Shown here: positions 52,172 to 61,882 of the stretch, one piece after another
How positions within the stretch are numbered: the first letter of the stretch is position 1
How the letters are laid out: each line of letters starts with the position of its first letter
Assembly (NCBI RefSeq): GCF_029360585.1
Contig: NZ_JAQZSJ010000017.1
Location: forward strand, 23,780 to 87,779
DNA length: 64,000 bases
Direction of reading: 5' to 3'
From: Cohnella caldifontis
GTDB taxonomy: Bacteria; Bacillota; Bacilli; Paenibacillales; Paenibacillaceae
Position numbers and translations under genes: made by a program
Notes under the pieces: generated by a model
Seen by the model: the letters and a program-made list of their open reading frames with translations, nothing else
Databases searched by the model: none
Told to the model about the DNA's origin: nothing

Positions 52172-53221
52172 TCATTCGTTGGGGTAGACGACCACTTTTA
52201 GGCTGCCGCCTTTGTTCGTGCGTGCCCGTTCCATCGCTTCTTGGGTACGTTCCAGCGGATACGAATCGGTGATCAAGGAGCGTACGTCGGCGATACCCGA
52301 AGCAAGCAGCGAGATCCCTTGCGGATACGTGTTGGCGTACCGGAAGATGCCGAAGATGTCCAGCTCGTTGTCGGCGATCCAAGGAACGTTCAGCGCGACT
52401 TCCTCTTGCGGGGGAAGCCCGACGATCGCCAGCTTGCCTCCCCGGCGAACGGCTTGGAGCGCCGTCTGCAGCGCTTTGGGGTTGCCCGCGGTTTCGAACG
52501 CGACGTCGGCGCCTCTCCCACCCGTCGCTTCGCGGACCGCCTGCACGGGGTCGTTGTCGCGGATATTCACCGCGTGCGTGGCGCCCAGCTTCAGCGCCGC
52601 CTCGAGACGGATCGGCTCCATGTCCGACACGACGATGGTTTCCGCCCCGAACGCTTTGGCTGCCGCCACCGCCGTTAGGCCCACGGGGCCCATCCCCATG
52701 ATGGCAACGGTTTGCCCGGGCTTCACGCCCGCCCTTTTCGCGGCATGGAGGCCGACGGAGAAAGGCTCGATCAGCGCAGCCTCCTCGAAGGACAGCGTAT
52801 CCGGAATCGGAAAAAGGAAATCTTCCCGATGCTTGATATATTGCACGAAAGCGCCGTCTACGGGCGGCGTCGCCAGGAAACGCACGTCCGGGCACAAGTT
52901 ATAGCGGCCTTCTTTGCAGGCCGGGCACCGGCCGCACGTGATTCCGGGTTCGACGGCCACGCGGTCGCCGGGCTTCAGCCTCGTCACTCCGGGGCCGACG
53001 GCCTCGACGATTCCGGCGCATTCGTGCCCCAGAATGATCGGCTTCTCCACGACGTAACGACCGATCCGTCCGTGTTCGTAATAATGGATATCGGAGCCGC
53101 ATACGCCGACCGCCATCACTTTGACCAGCACTTCCTGCTCCCCGATCTCGGGAATCGGCCGTTCCTCGATTTCGATCTTGAAGGGCGCGGTCATCACCGC
53201 GGCTTTCATCGTTCTCGCCAT
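52172..53221 (-). CDS. Zinc-dependent polyol dehydrogenase (sorbitol / L-iditol dehydrogenase-like)
   Basis: 349 residues from ATG 53221 (GGAGTGGAGAG upstream). The catalytic-zinc motif is VGVCGSDIHYYEHGR, GHECAGIVEAVG follows, and the structural-zinc cysteines appear as CGRCPACKEGRYNLC. The NAD fold reads AIMGMGPVGLTAVAAAKAFG. These are diagnostic of medium-chain polyol dehydrogenases. It would oxidise a sugar alcohol to a ketose with NAD. It is the last gene of the second sugar locus, after another zinc dehydrogenase. Confidence 0.92.
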   Translation of the reverse strand: MARTMKAAVMTAPFKIEIEERPIPEIGEQEVLVKVMAVGVCGSDIHYYEHGRIGRYVVEKPIILGHECAGIVEAVGPGVTRLKPGDRVAVEPGITCGRCPACKEGRYNLCPDVRFLATPPVDGAFVQYIKHREDFLFPIPDTLSFEEAALIEPFSVGLHAAKRAGVKPGQTVAIMGMGPVGLTAVAAAKAFGAETIVVSDMEPIRLEAALKLGATHAVNIRDNDPVQAVREATGGRGADVAFETAGNPKALQTALQAVRRGGKLAIVGLPPQEEVALNVPWIADNELDIFGIFRYANTYPQGISLLASGIADVRSLITDSYPLERTQEAMERARTNKGGSLKVVVYPNE

Positions 53222-53289
53222 TCTCTCTCTCCACTCCTTCGCGGCACTCCCGCGCACCCTTTAACGCCGTTTAACCGGAACCCGCCGCT

Positions 53290-54288
53290 TTATTCCCAAG
53301 GCCTCAGCATGATTTTGGCGCATTGCTGGGACACGGAAGTCTCCAGCGCCTCCTGGATGCGGCTCATCGGGAACCAATGGGTCACGAAATGCCGCGCCTC
53401 GGGCGAGCGGCGGATGACGTTCGCCAGCTTCGGAAAATCGTTCAGATTGTAATGCCAGGAACCGATCAAATGGATGCCTTTGCGGATCAAGTCCCGGCTG
53501 ACGACGACGGGCGTCTCCGTGTGGGACTCGCCGACGAACGCGACCTTGCCTTTCCTCCGGACGGCGTCGATGCAGAGGCGGTGGGCCGCCGGCACGCCTG
53601 AGCAATCCACGGCGCAATCGGGACCGATGCCTCCCGTCATCGCCTTGATCTTCTCCAGCGCGTCGGGATCCCGCGGATCGACTACCTCGTCGATCCCCAG
53701 CCTCCGGGCCACTTCGATCCGGTAAGGATTCGACTCCACCCCGATCACCCGCGCGCCGCAATATTTCGCGTTGATGACGGCGCCGAGACCCACCGGGCCG
53801 AGACCGGTGACCAACAACGTATCGTAAGCGGCGACGCTCAATTTCTGCATCGCCCCGAACGACGCGCCGAGACCGCAGCAAGCCAAAGCCGCTTGTTCGT
53901 AGGTGAGGTCATCCGGGATTTTGCGAAGGCTGACTTCCGGTTTCACGATATACTGCGACATCGCCGAATCTTGCATCGGATTGCTCAGGCAATGGATGAA
54001 ATCGCCGGCCAGGCACAGATCGCATTCCCCGCAGCCGGAGAGCGGCATGGCGACGACGCGGTCCCCCGGACGGAACAACCCGCCGGGCGCGGCTTCGACG
54101 ACTTCTCCGACCGCTTCGTGCCCCAGGCAATCGTGCGGTTTCCCTTCCAGGAACGCCTTGTATTCCGTGCACATCGGCGCGACCATTACTTTGATGAGGA
54201 CTTCGCGTCCCTTCGGTTGGGGGATCGGCCGTTCCACGAGCCCGGCCTGTCGTTCCCCCAGGATTGCCGCTTTTTTCATCGTCGTCAT
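53290..54288 (-). CDS. Zinc-binding alcohol dehydrogenase family protein
   Basis: 332 residues, starting at ATG 54288 (or 54279), with a 4-nt ATGA-type overlap to the isomerase gene. The medium-chain fold is kept: catalytic Cys in VAPMCTEYKAF near 38, GHEAVGEV, structural-zinc cysteines CGECDLCLAGDFIHC, and Rossmann motif TGLGPVGLGAVINAKYCG near 163. The usual CGSDxH motif is replaced by MCTEYK, as in some threonine/sorbitol dehydrogenase relatives that act on unusual sugars. Likely substrate: the product of the adjacent isomerase. Confidence 0.88.
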   Translation of the reverse strand: MTTMKKAAILGERQAGLVERPIPQPKGREVLIKVMVAPMCTEYKAFLEGKPHDCLGHEAVGEVVEAAPGGLFRPGDRVVAMPLSGCGECDLCLAGDFIHCLSNPMQDSAMSQYIVKPEVSLRKIPDDLTYEQAALACCGLGASFGAMQKLSVAAYDTLLVTGLGPVGLGAVINAKYCGARVIGVESNPYRIEVARRLGIDEVVDPRDPDALEKIKAMTGGIGPDCAVDCSGVPAAHRLCIDAVRRKGKVAFVGESHTETPVVVSRDLIRKGIHLIGSWHYNLNDFPKLANVIRRSPEARHFVTHWFPMSRIQEALETSVSQQCAKIMLRPWE

Positions 54289-55124
54289 GCGAATCCCTCC
54301 AATACCCGGTCCAAAGCCCTTTTGGTGCGAACCGCCGCTTCCCGCGAGCCCAGCAGGGGCAGGGTGTCGCTGAACGTCTCTACGGATAGGTAGCTGTCGT
54401 AGCCGATCTCTTGGAGCGCCGAGAGCATGCCCCGCAAATCGATAATGCCTTCCCCCGGCAGCAGCCGCTGATCGTCGATCTGCTCGTCGGCGGGTTTATC
54501 CGGCGCGTCGTTGAGATGGACGAGCACGATTTGCTCCGGCTTGAGCGCCAATATATCGTCGCGGGTCGCCCCCGACGTGTACCAATGGAAGCTGTCGAAC
54601 AGCACGCCGACATTCGGGACGTCGATCGCGCCGATCAATTCCAGCACGCCGGGAAGCGTATGGATGAAGTCGTGCTTGAGCGTGCGCAGCGTCTTCGGGC
54701 CGACCCATTCGATCCCGAAACGGATGCCGTTCGCCTCCAGGATTTTGGCGCATTCCCGCAGCCGCCGGATGAACCGGCTCGTGTATTCCGCGACCGGTTC
54801 GTCCGTAGCCGGGTACAGCCAGGTGCAGCAGCGCGCCGTTCCCAGTTTGGCGGCGAAATCCGCGATATCCGGCAGTTGCTTGAGTTGCTCTTGGAACGTG
54901 GCTTCGTCCTTCCGGAATTCGACCGGCAAGCCGAACGAGCCGAGACCCAAGTTCCGGCTGTCCAACATTTCCGCCGCCGCCGCGAACGAATTCTCCTTAT
55001 ACGTCCGGTAGAACGGCTCTATGGTATAATCGATGGCCGGAAAACCCGCGTGCGAAGCGGCGTCCAGGAATTCCTCCGCCGTTGCCTGCCTGCCGGTCGT
55101 TACCGGGTTGATGGTGGGTATCAT
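54285..55124 (-). CDS. Sugar phosphate isomerase/epimerase (AP endonuclease 2 superfamily)
   Basis: 279 residues. A TIM barrel with RFGIEWVGPKT near 145, GVLFDSFHWYTSG near 182, IVLVHLNDAPDKP near 205, and GEGIIDLRGML near 232. These supply the Glu, Asp, His and Glu metal ligands of the xylose-isomerase-like family (IolE, hydroxypyruvate isomerase, tagatose epimerase). It probably isomerises or dehydrates a sugar or inositol derivative taken up by the neighbouring transporter. The exact reaction is not evident. Confidence 0.9.
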   Translation of the reverse strand: MIPTINPVTTGRQATAEEFLDAASHAGFPAIDYTIEPFYRTYKENSFAAAAEMLDSRNLGLGSFGLPVEFRKDEATFQEQLKQLPDIADFAAKLGTARCCTWLYPATDEPVAEYTSRFIRRLRECAKILEANGIRFGIEWVGPKTLRTLKHDFIHTLPGVLELIGAIDVPNVGVLFDSFHWYTSGATRDDILALKPEQIVLVHLNDAPDKPADEQIDDQRLLPGEGIIDLRGMLSALQEIGYDSYLSVETFSDTLPLLGSREAAVRTKRALDRVLEGFA

Positions 55125-55143
55125 GCAGCATCCAGTCCTTTCT

Positions 55144-55980
55144 TCAGCCTTTGACCGCGCCGGCGACCATGCCTTGGATGATTCTCTTGTACAAGAGCAG
55201 GTAAACCACGATGACAGGCAATATCGAAACGTTGATCCCCGCCATCAGCTGCGGATAATCGACGGTATATTGCCCGACGAAATTGGTCAGTCCGACCGGA
55301 ACGGTCTTCAATTCTTGCGTGTTGATCAGGATCAAGGCAAACGGGAACTCGTTCCAGATGTTCAGGAAACTGATGATGACGCAAGTCGAAAGAATCGGCC
55401 TGCACATCGGAAACACGATCCGAAACAACGAGGAGGTCAGGCTCGCTCCATCCATGTAGGCCGCTTCTTCCATTTCGGTCGGGATGCTTTTCATGAAGCT
55501 CTCGATCAGGAAAATGACGAGCGGCAGCGCGAAAGTCACTTCCGGCAGCACGAGGGAAAGCCGACTATCCAATAGGTGCAGATTGCGGTACTCGATGAAC
55601 AGCGGGACAAGCAAGCCGTAGGTCGGCACCAGCATGCCGAACAGGAACATCGCGTACAGCGCGTTCCGGCCCCGGAACGAAAAGCGGGACAGGAAATAGC
55701 CGGTGACGAAGCCGATCGCGATGGTGAGCACGACCGAGACGGCGGCGACGAACGCGCTGTTTCCCAAATAACGGTACAGCTCTCCGTCCCAGAACGCCTT
55801 CGAGTAGTTTTCGAAATGAAGGCTCGAAGGCAAGGAAACGATGTTGCGGCTGAATGCCGCCTGGTTTTTCAGGGAAGAGTACAGCACCCATAAAATCGGA
55901 AACACGCAGAACACGGAAAACGCGGCCAGCAGCAGGTTGGCGAGAAGCTTCCCGCCCGTAACGACGGTTCTAGCGTTCAA
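55144..55980 (-). CDS. Sugar ABC permease, MalG-like (CUT1)
   Basis: 278 residues with six helices. The EAA loop STEMEEAAYMDGASLTSSLF differs slightly in spacing but is typical (IPTEMEEAAYMDGASLTSSL near 170-190), and the protein ends KRIIQGMVAGAVKG. It overlaps the MalF-like gene by 11 nt. No ATPase gene is present in the locus. Confidence 0.93.
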   Translation of the reverse strand: MNARTVVTGGKLLANLLLAAFSVFCVFPILWVLYSSLKNQAAFSRNIVSLPSSLHFENYSKAFWDGELYRYLGNSAFVAAVSVVLTIAIGFVTGYFLSRFSFRGRNALYAMFLFGMLVPTYGLLVPLFIEYRNLHLLDSRLSLVLPEVTFALPLVIFLIESFMKSIPTEMEEAAYMDGASLTSSLFRIVFPMCRPILSTCVIISFLNIWNEFPFALILINTQELKTVPVGLTNFVGQYTVDYPQLMAGINVSILPVIVVYLLLYKRIIQGMVAGAVKG

Positions 55981-56869
55981 CGGTCCGCCCCCCCATCAAT
56001 CTGCGGCTGAGCAAGATCAGCGTTAGGCTGAGCACGATCATGCCGATGGAAATGGCGCTGCCGTAACCCAATTTGAATTGGTTGAACGAAGTCCGGTAAG
56101 CGTACTGGGCCATGACGGTCGAACTCATGCCGGGTCCGCCTCCGGTCATGACGTAGATATTGTCGAAAATCTTCATGTTCCCGGCAATGCACAGCATGAC
56201 GGCGACTTTCAACGTATCCATCATCAGCGGCAGCGTAATGAAAATCACCTTCCGGAAGCCGGTCGCCCCGTCGATTTCCGCTCCCTCGTAGATGTCGGAG
56301 GGGATGCTCTGAATGGCCGCCATGAAGATGATCAAATACAGTCCGACCCATTGCCAGACGATCGGCACCGTAACCGAATAGATGACGATATGCGGATCGT
56401 CGAGCCAGGGGCGAATCCAGGACGAGAGATGCAGGCTCCTCAGCAGCCCGTTCAAAATCCCGTAATCCTGGCTGAAAATCAAGTTCCAGATGAATCCGAC
56501 GACGACGGCCGGCAGCACGACGGGCAAGAACAGGACGGTGCGGTGGAACTCGCGGAACCGGACCCATTTGGCCTGCAGGATCACCGCGAGCACGAACGCG
56601 ATGCCGAGCTGCCCGATAATGCTTAATACCGTAATGATCATATTATTCCGGAACGAGAACCAGAATTTGGCGTCCTGGATCAAGTCGCCGTAGTTCCGCA
56701 ATCCGATGAATGCTTTGGACAAACCGCCGGACCATTTGAAGAAGCTGAAATAGATCGACAAACCCAGCGGAATCAGCACGATGAATACATAGATGAGAGT
56801 GCCCGGTAGCAAATATCCGTAAATCGTTGTCGATTTAGGGCGCGGCAAGGTTTTCTCCAAACGATTCAT
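55970..56869 (-). CDS. Sugar ABC permease, MalF-like (CUT1)
   Basis: 299 residues: six helices, the opening IYGYLLPGTLIYVFIVLIPL, and an EAA loop IPSDIYEGAEIDGATGFRKV near 190-210. It forms the channel with the MalG-like protein. It follows the binding protein gene by 62 nt. Confidence 0.93.
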   Translation of the reverse strand: MNRLEKTLPRPKSTTIYGYLLPGTLIYVFIVLIPLGLSIYFSFFKWSGGLSKAFIGLRNYGDLIQDAKFWFSFRNNMIITVLSIIGQLGIAFVLAVILQAKWVRFREFHRTVLFLPVVLPAVVVGFIWNLIFSQDYGILNGLLRSLHLSSWIRPWLDDPHIVIYSVTVPIVWQWVGLYLIIFMAAIQSIPSDIYEGAEIDGATGFRKVIFITLPLMMDTLKVAVMLCIAGNMKIFDNIYVMTGGGPGMSSTVMAQYAYRTSFNQFKLGYGSAISIGMIVLSLTLILLSRRLMGGRTVER

Positions 56870-56931
56870 CCCCTTACTCGCGCATTCCCTCCGAGGCTCT
56901 AAGCCCCGAAGGGAACGCGGCAGTCATACCT

Positions 56932-58275
56932 TTAAGATTCGTAGGCGTCCTGGATGTCCTTGGCTAATTGTTCCGGAGTGGTGCCGCCGATCAGCAAGTC
57001 TTGCAGACCGTTGTTCATCGTGTCGATCACGGCCGGCGTCAATTGGGCGTCGTAAATCGGCGAAATTTCCAGGTCCTTGAACATGGCCAAATACTCGTTG
57101 AACAGAGGCGCGACTTTGCTCTTGTCGTAATCGGTCGGAACCGTCGCGGCTACCGCGTTGTTCTCGGCCGCCATGTTCGCTTCTTCCACGCCCGTCAGTT
57201 TCTTGACGAGATCGACCGCCGCTTGCAGCTTGTCGCCCGTCAGATTGGCGTTAATCGCGTAGGACCACGCCGCTCCGCCCGATACGACGTTCGCCTTGCC
57301 GGCTCCGCCCTCGACCGAAGGCAGGATCGCCAGGTGCGTGTTGTCTTTGATGTTCTGCGGCGCTTCGCTGTTCAAGGAGGAAATCGCCCAGTCGCCCTCG
57401 AAGAACATGGCCGCTTTCTCGTTGTAGTAGAGCGTGCGCTGCTGGTTGTTGTCGATGCTGTTCATGTCGGAGTTGAACGCGCCCATCTTGCTCAGATCCT
57501 GCAGCGCTTTCAACGCGCCTACGAAAGGCGCATCCGTGAACTTCGCGCCTTGGCGGTTCTTGATGCTGTTAAACCAGTCCGTGCCGGTATAACGGTCTCC
57601 GAGCTCGCTCAGGATGCAGGACTCTGCCACCCATTTTTCCTTGTTGCCCAGCGCGATCGGCGTGTAGCCGTTCGCTTTCAGCGTTTCGACGGCGTCGGTG
57701 AATTCCTTCCACGTGGACGGGAATTTCGTGATTCCGACTTTGTCGAATATGGCTTTGTTGTAGAAAATCAGCGAGGTGGAGAGCATCTGCATCGGCGCGC
57801 CCACCAATTTCCCGTTCACCGTGAAGTCGTTCAAGGTGCTCGGAATGAAGCCGTTCTTCCATTCCGGATCCTGATTCATGATGTCGTCAAGCGGAAGAAC
57901 CAGCTTGTTGTCCAGGAACATCTGGGCGTCGGAGCCGATGAGTTCGAAGACGTCGGGCATGTCGTTGCCGGCCGCGAGCGTTTTGATTTTCGTTTTGTAC
58001 GTCGAATCCTGCAGAGACTCTTGGGTGATCTCTACGTTCGGATGTTCGGCTTTGAATTCCTCGAGCATTTTACGGCGAGCGACGACGGCGCCGTCGGTCG
58101 ACGTCTCCAGAAGACGGTCCGCCATGCTGAGTTTGATTTTCGGCGCGGAGCTGGCCGCGCTGGACCCGCCGGTTTGCGGCGCTCCGGCATTCTCTTCTTT
58201 TCCGCAGGCCGATAGAGCCGCCATCGCAATGATCAGCGCGCCTAACGCGAGCTTCGAAGCTTTCGCTTTTCTCAT
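56932..58275 (-). CDS. Sugar ABC transporter binding lipoprotein (CUT1)
   Basis: 447 residues, start after GAGGGGG. The lipobox is LSAC near residue 25. The mature protein has the family 1 extracellular solute-binding pattern: MLEEFKAEHPNVEITQESLQ near 70, DMPDVFELIGSDAQ near 105, and AMFFEGDWAISSLN near 285. It binds a mono- or oligosaccharide outside the cell. The enzymes downstream (isomerase, two polyol-type dehydrogenases) suggest a sugar alcohol or uncommon sugar. Confidence 0.93.
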   Translation of the reverse strand: MRKAKASKLALGALIIAMAALSACGKEENAGAPQTGGSSAASSAPKIKLSMADRLLETSTDGAVVARRKMLEEFKAEHPNVEITQESLQDSTYKTKIKTLAAGNDMPDVFELIGSDAQMFLDNKLVLPLDDIMNQDPEWKNGFIPSTLNDFTVNGKLVGAPMQMLSTSLIFYNKAIFDKVGITKFPSTWKEFTDAVETLKANGYTPIALGNKEKWVAESCILSELGDRYTGTDWFNSIKNRQGAKFTDAPFVGALKALQDLSKMGAFNSDMNSIDNNQQRTLYYNEKAAMFFEGDWAISSLNSEAPQNIKDNTHLAILPSVEGGAGKANVVSGGAAWSYAINANLTGDKLQAAVDLVKKLTGVEEANMAAENNAVAATVPTDYDKSKVAPLFNEYLAMFKDLEISPIYDAQLTPAVIDTMNNGLQDLLIGGTTPEQLAKDIQDAYES

Positions 58276-58404
58276 ACTGAATCCCCCTCATACCGTGGAT
58301 GTTGGATACGCTTTTCATTCTACCGGGACTCCGCTTTGAAAGAAGGCGGCATTTTTACGATAAGGTAGAGAAATTTATTCCCTGGGCGAACGGATATAGA
58401 AAAA

Positions 58405-58436
58405 CCCCGGATTTACCGGTTCCGGTAATCCCGGGG
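58405..58436 (-). terminator. Terminator overlapping the last codons of the YesN-type gene
   Basis: On the minus strand, CCCCGGGATTACCGG pairs with CCGGTAAATCCGGGG, followed by TTTTTC. The first arm is part of the coding sequence (codons for DYR) and the second contains the stop codon, so termination begins inside the gene. It separates the regulator genes from the transporter genes. Confidence 0.85.
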
Positions 58437-60011
58437 CGAGAAGCCCGTGTATTGGCGGAAGGTGTTCGAAAAATATTTGTAGTCGTAATACCCGACCTTC
58501 TCCGCGATTTCATACGTCTTGAGCCGCGTTTCCCGCAGCAAAGCCTTCGCCTTTTCGATTCTCAGCCGGGTCAGCCATTTGACGAACGGGATACCGGTCT
58601 CCTCTTTGAAAATTTTGCTGAAATACGCGGGAGTGACCTTGACGTAATCCGCCACCTGTCCCAGGCTGATCGGTTCTCCGTAGTGGCTTTCGATATATTG
58701 GATCGCCTCCTTGACCGTTCGCTTGTAGGTGTCGCGTTGATTCTCTTCGATCATCCGGCAAATGCCTTCGGCCGACCGGCGGACCCAAGCTTCCAAATCG
58801 GCCAGCACCTCGAATCGCTCGATGGCGACGTGGGGGATGAACGGCGATCCGAATATCGGATCGGGGCGGAATCCCATTTCCTCCAAGGTCTGGATCAGCA
58901 AAACGATGAGGCGCACGCATGCGCTTTTCACTTCTTCGAACGGCGGATTCCCGGAGGCGAGCCGCCCGAAAAACTCGTCGATCGTCCGATGGAACGCGGG
59001 GACGTTCATCAGCTTCAAATATTGCGCCAGCGCCCTCTCTTCGGTCGTGGGGGGCGAAGCTCGCTCTTCGCTCATGTCTTCCGCCCGGCGCTCTTTCGAG
59101 TATAGGAAAATTTTCCCTTTCCCTTGATAGACTTTCTCTTTCAAAGCCTGGTCCGCTTCCGAGTAGGATCGGCGGATGTCCGACAGACTCGCGCAAGGCA
59201 GCCCGATGCCCATGGTAACGGACAGCTTCAAGTACCGCTTGATGCTGATCTGGATTTCCTCGCATACCGCATACAAGGAATGGACTTTCCGGGTCGCGAC
59301 CAGGGCGATCAACCGATTCAGTTCGCCGTAACACACGAAACCGGTGAAATAAGCGAGCAGCGTCTCTTCGGCGATGTTGAAGACGGCGAATTTGAACGCT
59401 TCGTTCTCCTTTTGCGACAGTTTCTCGGAGAACATCGCATAATCGTCGATATTGATCAGCACCACCTGATACTCCGAGCCGTCTAAAGGGATTTGCAGCG
59501 TTTTCAGCCTCTGTTCGATTTCCTCGGGGCTTAATTCCTTTTTGAGCAGGCTGTTCATGAAGGCGTACTTGATATAAGGCAAGTTCTCGTTCAGAATGCG
59601 GATCCGGTTCATTTCCTTGCTTCGGCGGAGCTGCTCCTCCCGCTTCTTGTCGCGGATCCCGGTAATCACGGACACCAGGCTTTCCGCGGTGGCCGGTTTC
59701 AGCAAATAGTTATCGACCCCGATCTGCAAAGCGGCTTTGGCGTAGGCGAAATCCTCGTATCCGCTCAGTAGGACGATGGAGATGTCCGGATACAAGGTTT
59801 TGATTTGTTCCGACAATTCGATTCCGTTCATGACGGGCATGCGGATGTCGGCGAGCACCAAATCCACCTTCTGCCGCGCGAGCTTCTCGAGCGCGTCTTT
59901 GCCGTTGCCGGCCTCGGCGGCGATTCCGATGCCGTGCTCGTCCCATTCGATGGAAGTGGCGATGCCTTTCCGGACCAACGGTTCGTCATCCACGATCATC
60001 ATGCTGAACAT
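58413..60011 (-). CDS. YesN-type response regulator (REC + AraC HTH)
   Basis: 532 residues from ATG 60011. The receiver starts MFSMMIVDDEPLVRKGIATS, with the phosphoacceptor Asp in LVLADIRMPVMNG near 57 and Lys in NYLLKPAT near 106. A central linker domain (about 150-420) precedes two AraC motifs at the C-terminus (SLGQVADYVKVTPAYFSKIF and KTYEIAEKVGYYDYKYFSNT). It overlaps the kinase gene by 26 nt. It should activate the transporter-catabolic operon that starts at 58275. Confidence 0.93.
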   Translation of the reverse strand: MFSMMIVDDEPLVRKGIATSIEWDEHGIGIAAEAGNGKDALEKLARQKVDLVLADIRMPVMNGIELSEQIKTLYPDISIVLLSGYEDFAYAKAALQIGVDNYLLKPATAESLVSVITGIRDKKREEQLRRSKEMNRIRILNENLPYIKYAFMNSLLKKELSPEEIEQRLKTLQIPLDGSEYQVVLINIDDYAMFSEKLSQKENEAFKFAVFNIAEETLLAYFTGFVCYGELNRLIALVATRKVHSLYAVCEEIQISIKRYLKLSVTMGIGLPCASLSDIRRSYSEADQALKEKVYQGKGKIFLYSKERRAEDMSEERASPPTTEERALAQYLKLMNVPAFHRTIDEFFGRLASGNPPFEEVKSACVRLIVLLIQTLEEMGFRPDPIFGSPFIPHVAIERFEVLADLEAWVRRSAEGICRMIEENQRDTYKRTVKEAIQYIESHYGEPISLGQVADYVKVTPAYFSKIFKEETGIPFVKWLTRLRIEKAKALLRETRLKTYEIAEKVGYYDYKYFSNTFRQYTGFSPRDYRNR

Positions 60012-61743
60012 GATCCACGCTTCCTTTCCGATACGGCTGTCTGACCGTCACTTTCGTCCCTTGACCGGGCGCGCTTTGAATGTCCAGTCCGTAGGCGGGG
60101 CCGAAGCTGAGTTTGATGCGGTCGTTAATGTTCCTCAGCCCCACGCCCTGCGCGTAGTTCTCTTGCTTCTCTTGCTGCTCCCGCCATAACCCGAGAATCT
60201 CGGGATCCATCCCGGCTCCGTCGTCGGCCACTTCGTAAACGACGGCTTCGTCCTCCTTGTACACGCGGACCTCGATGTGACCGAATCCGCCCTTCTTCTC
60301 GATTCCGTGCGTGATGGCGTTCTCGATCAGGGGCTGCAAAATCAGCTTGATGACTTGGCAATCCAACGTTTCGGGATCCGCGTCGACGGTAAACGAAATG
60401 GCGTTGTCATAGCGTTTTTGCTGAATCACCATGTAATGCTCGATGTACTCCAGTTCCTTCCGGACCAGCGTAAACCCGCTTCCTTTATTGAGGCCGATCC
60501 GGAACAGCTGCGACAAAGTCTGGATCAGGGAAGAAGTCTCGAACGCTTTCTCCATCCGCCCCACCCAATAAATCAAATCCAGCGTGTTATACAGGAAGTG
60601 GGGATTGATCTGCTCCTCGAGCGCTTTGATTTCGGCTTCTTTCTGTTTGATCTTCACGACGTGAACCTCATTGATCAATTCGTCCAGTCTTCGGGACATC
60701 TTGTTGAAGCTGGCGGCCAATAGCGCGATCTCGTCGTTGCCCTGCACTTGCATGTTCACGTTGAAGTTTTCCTTCTCCAGGCTGCCCATGAGCCGCCGGA
60801 TTTGTTTGAGCGGTTTCAATACCTTGAACAGGAAATACATGAGGAACAGGAAACAGATCACCAAGCTCAGGCAGACGGACAGAAAAGTGACTTGCTTGAT
60901 TTCCTCGCTCGGCCGGGTGATGGAGTGGATCGGGACGTAATTGATCAGTTTCCAACCGATTTGGTCCAGGGTATAAAATTCGACCAAATAGTCGTTTCCT
61001 TCGATATTCGCGTTATAGTAACCTTCCTTGGATTCGAACACGCGCGGTTGCACGTACCGTTCTTCCAGCTTGCGTCCCACCAAGGCATCCGAATGGGTGG
61101 ACAGAATCGTCCGGTCTCCGTCAATGATATAAAACATGCCTTGTTCATTGTTGATTTGCCTGTCATAGATTCCGCGGATTTGGGCTCCGGTCAAATTGAT
61201 TTTCATATAACCCAGCACCCGATCGATTTGGTTGATGTCCCGAATCGAGCGGAACAACGAAATCACTTTCAGATCCGTAGTCCCGACGTAAACGTCGCTG
61301 AGCGACCACATTTCCCTTCCGTTCAAGCGCCTCAGTTCGGCTAGACGGTCGTCGTCCAATACGTTGCGGGCCCCTTGGGTATCCATGCCTCCGCCGGAGA
61401 GATCCTGGATATAGATGGAATAAACATACCGTTTGGTTAGAATGTAATCCCCAAGGAACGTTTGGATCGAGGGGTCGTTTTGCACCATCTCCCCCCGGTT
61501 CAACGCTTTGAAATATTCGTTCAGCTTGTGGTTGTTGATCATGTTGAACGATATTCCCCGCACGTCGTTGATGATGAATTCCAAATTGTTGGCGATCTGT
61601 TTGAGCGTCTCCATGTTCAATTTGCTCGTCTGGTCCTGCACGATGTTCGTGGAACGCACGTAGGAAAAGCTGCCGACGACGAGTATGGGGACGAGCGTCA
61701 TGAGCAAGGAGAAAATCAGGATTTTGTACCTGAGGCTGAACAT
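59986..61743 (-). CDS. YesM-type membrane sensor histidine kinase
   Basis: 585 residues. Membrane helix 1 (about 8-28), an extracellular sensor (about 30-285), helix 2 (about 290-315), HAMP (about 315-370), the PF06580 core with His in LEEQINPHFLYNTLDLIYWV near 390, and HATPase (VADDGAGMDPEIL, GVGLRNINDRIKL). ATG 61743 has only a weak binding site and a stop codon lies in frame just upstream. A better GGAGG precedes an ATG at 61765 in another frame. Partner of the overlapping YesN-type regulator. Confidence 0.92.
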   Translation of the reverse strand: MFSLRYKILIFSLLMTLVPILVVGSFSYVRSTNIVQDQTSKLNMETLKQIANNLEFIINDVRGISFNMINNHKLNEYFKALNRGEMVQNDPSIQTFLGDYILTKRYVYSIYIQDLSGGGMDTQGARNVLDDDRLAELRRLNGREMWSLSDVYVGTTDLKVISLFRSIRDINQIDRVLGYMKINLTGAQIRGIYDRQINNEQGMFYIIDGDRTILSTHSDALVGRKLEERYVQPRVFESKEGYYNANIEGNDYLVEFYTLDQIGWKLINYVPIHSITRPSEEIKQVTFLSVCLSLVICFLFLMYFLFKVLKPLKQIRRLMGSLEKENFNVNMQVQGNDEIALLAASFNKMSRRLDELINEVHVVKIKQKEAEIKALEEQINPHFLYNTLDLIYWVGRMEKAFETSSLIQTLSQLFRIGLNKGSGFTLVRKELEYIEHYMVIQQKRYDNAISFTVDADPETLDCQVIKLILQPLIENAITHGIEKKGGFGHIEVRVYKEDEAVVYEVADDGAGMDPEILGLWREQQEKQENYAQGVGLRNINDRIKLSFGPAYGLDIQSAPGQGTKVTVRQPYRKGSVDHVQHDDRG

Positions 61744-61882
61744 TCTTTGGGTACGGATCGGTCATCCCCCCTCCGGTCTGCATCCGTGCCGCTGAACGGG
61801 CTTAGTCGATGCTTCCTATCCTAATGGGGGCATCCTTCTAAAGCAAGTGTTTTCTGCACCTGCGGCACTCGGAAGGCCGTCT

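Noticed and set aside
61163..61783. 206-codon frame with a good GGAGG site overlapping the YesM start
   Set aside because: It is out of frame with the kinase, lacks hydrophobic or domain features, and covers sequence that clearly encodes the first YesM membrane helix. I kept it only as a note on the weak YesM start.
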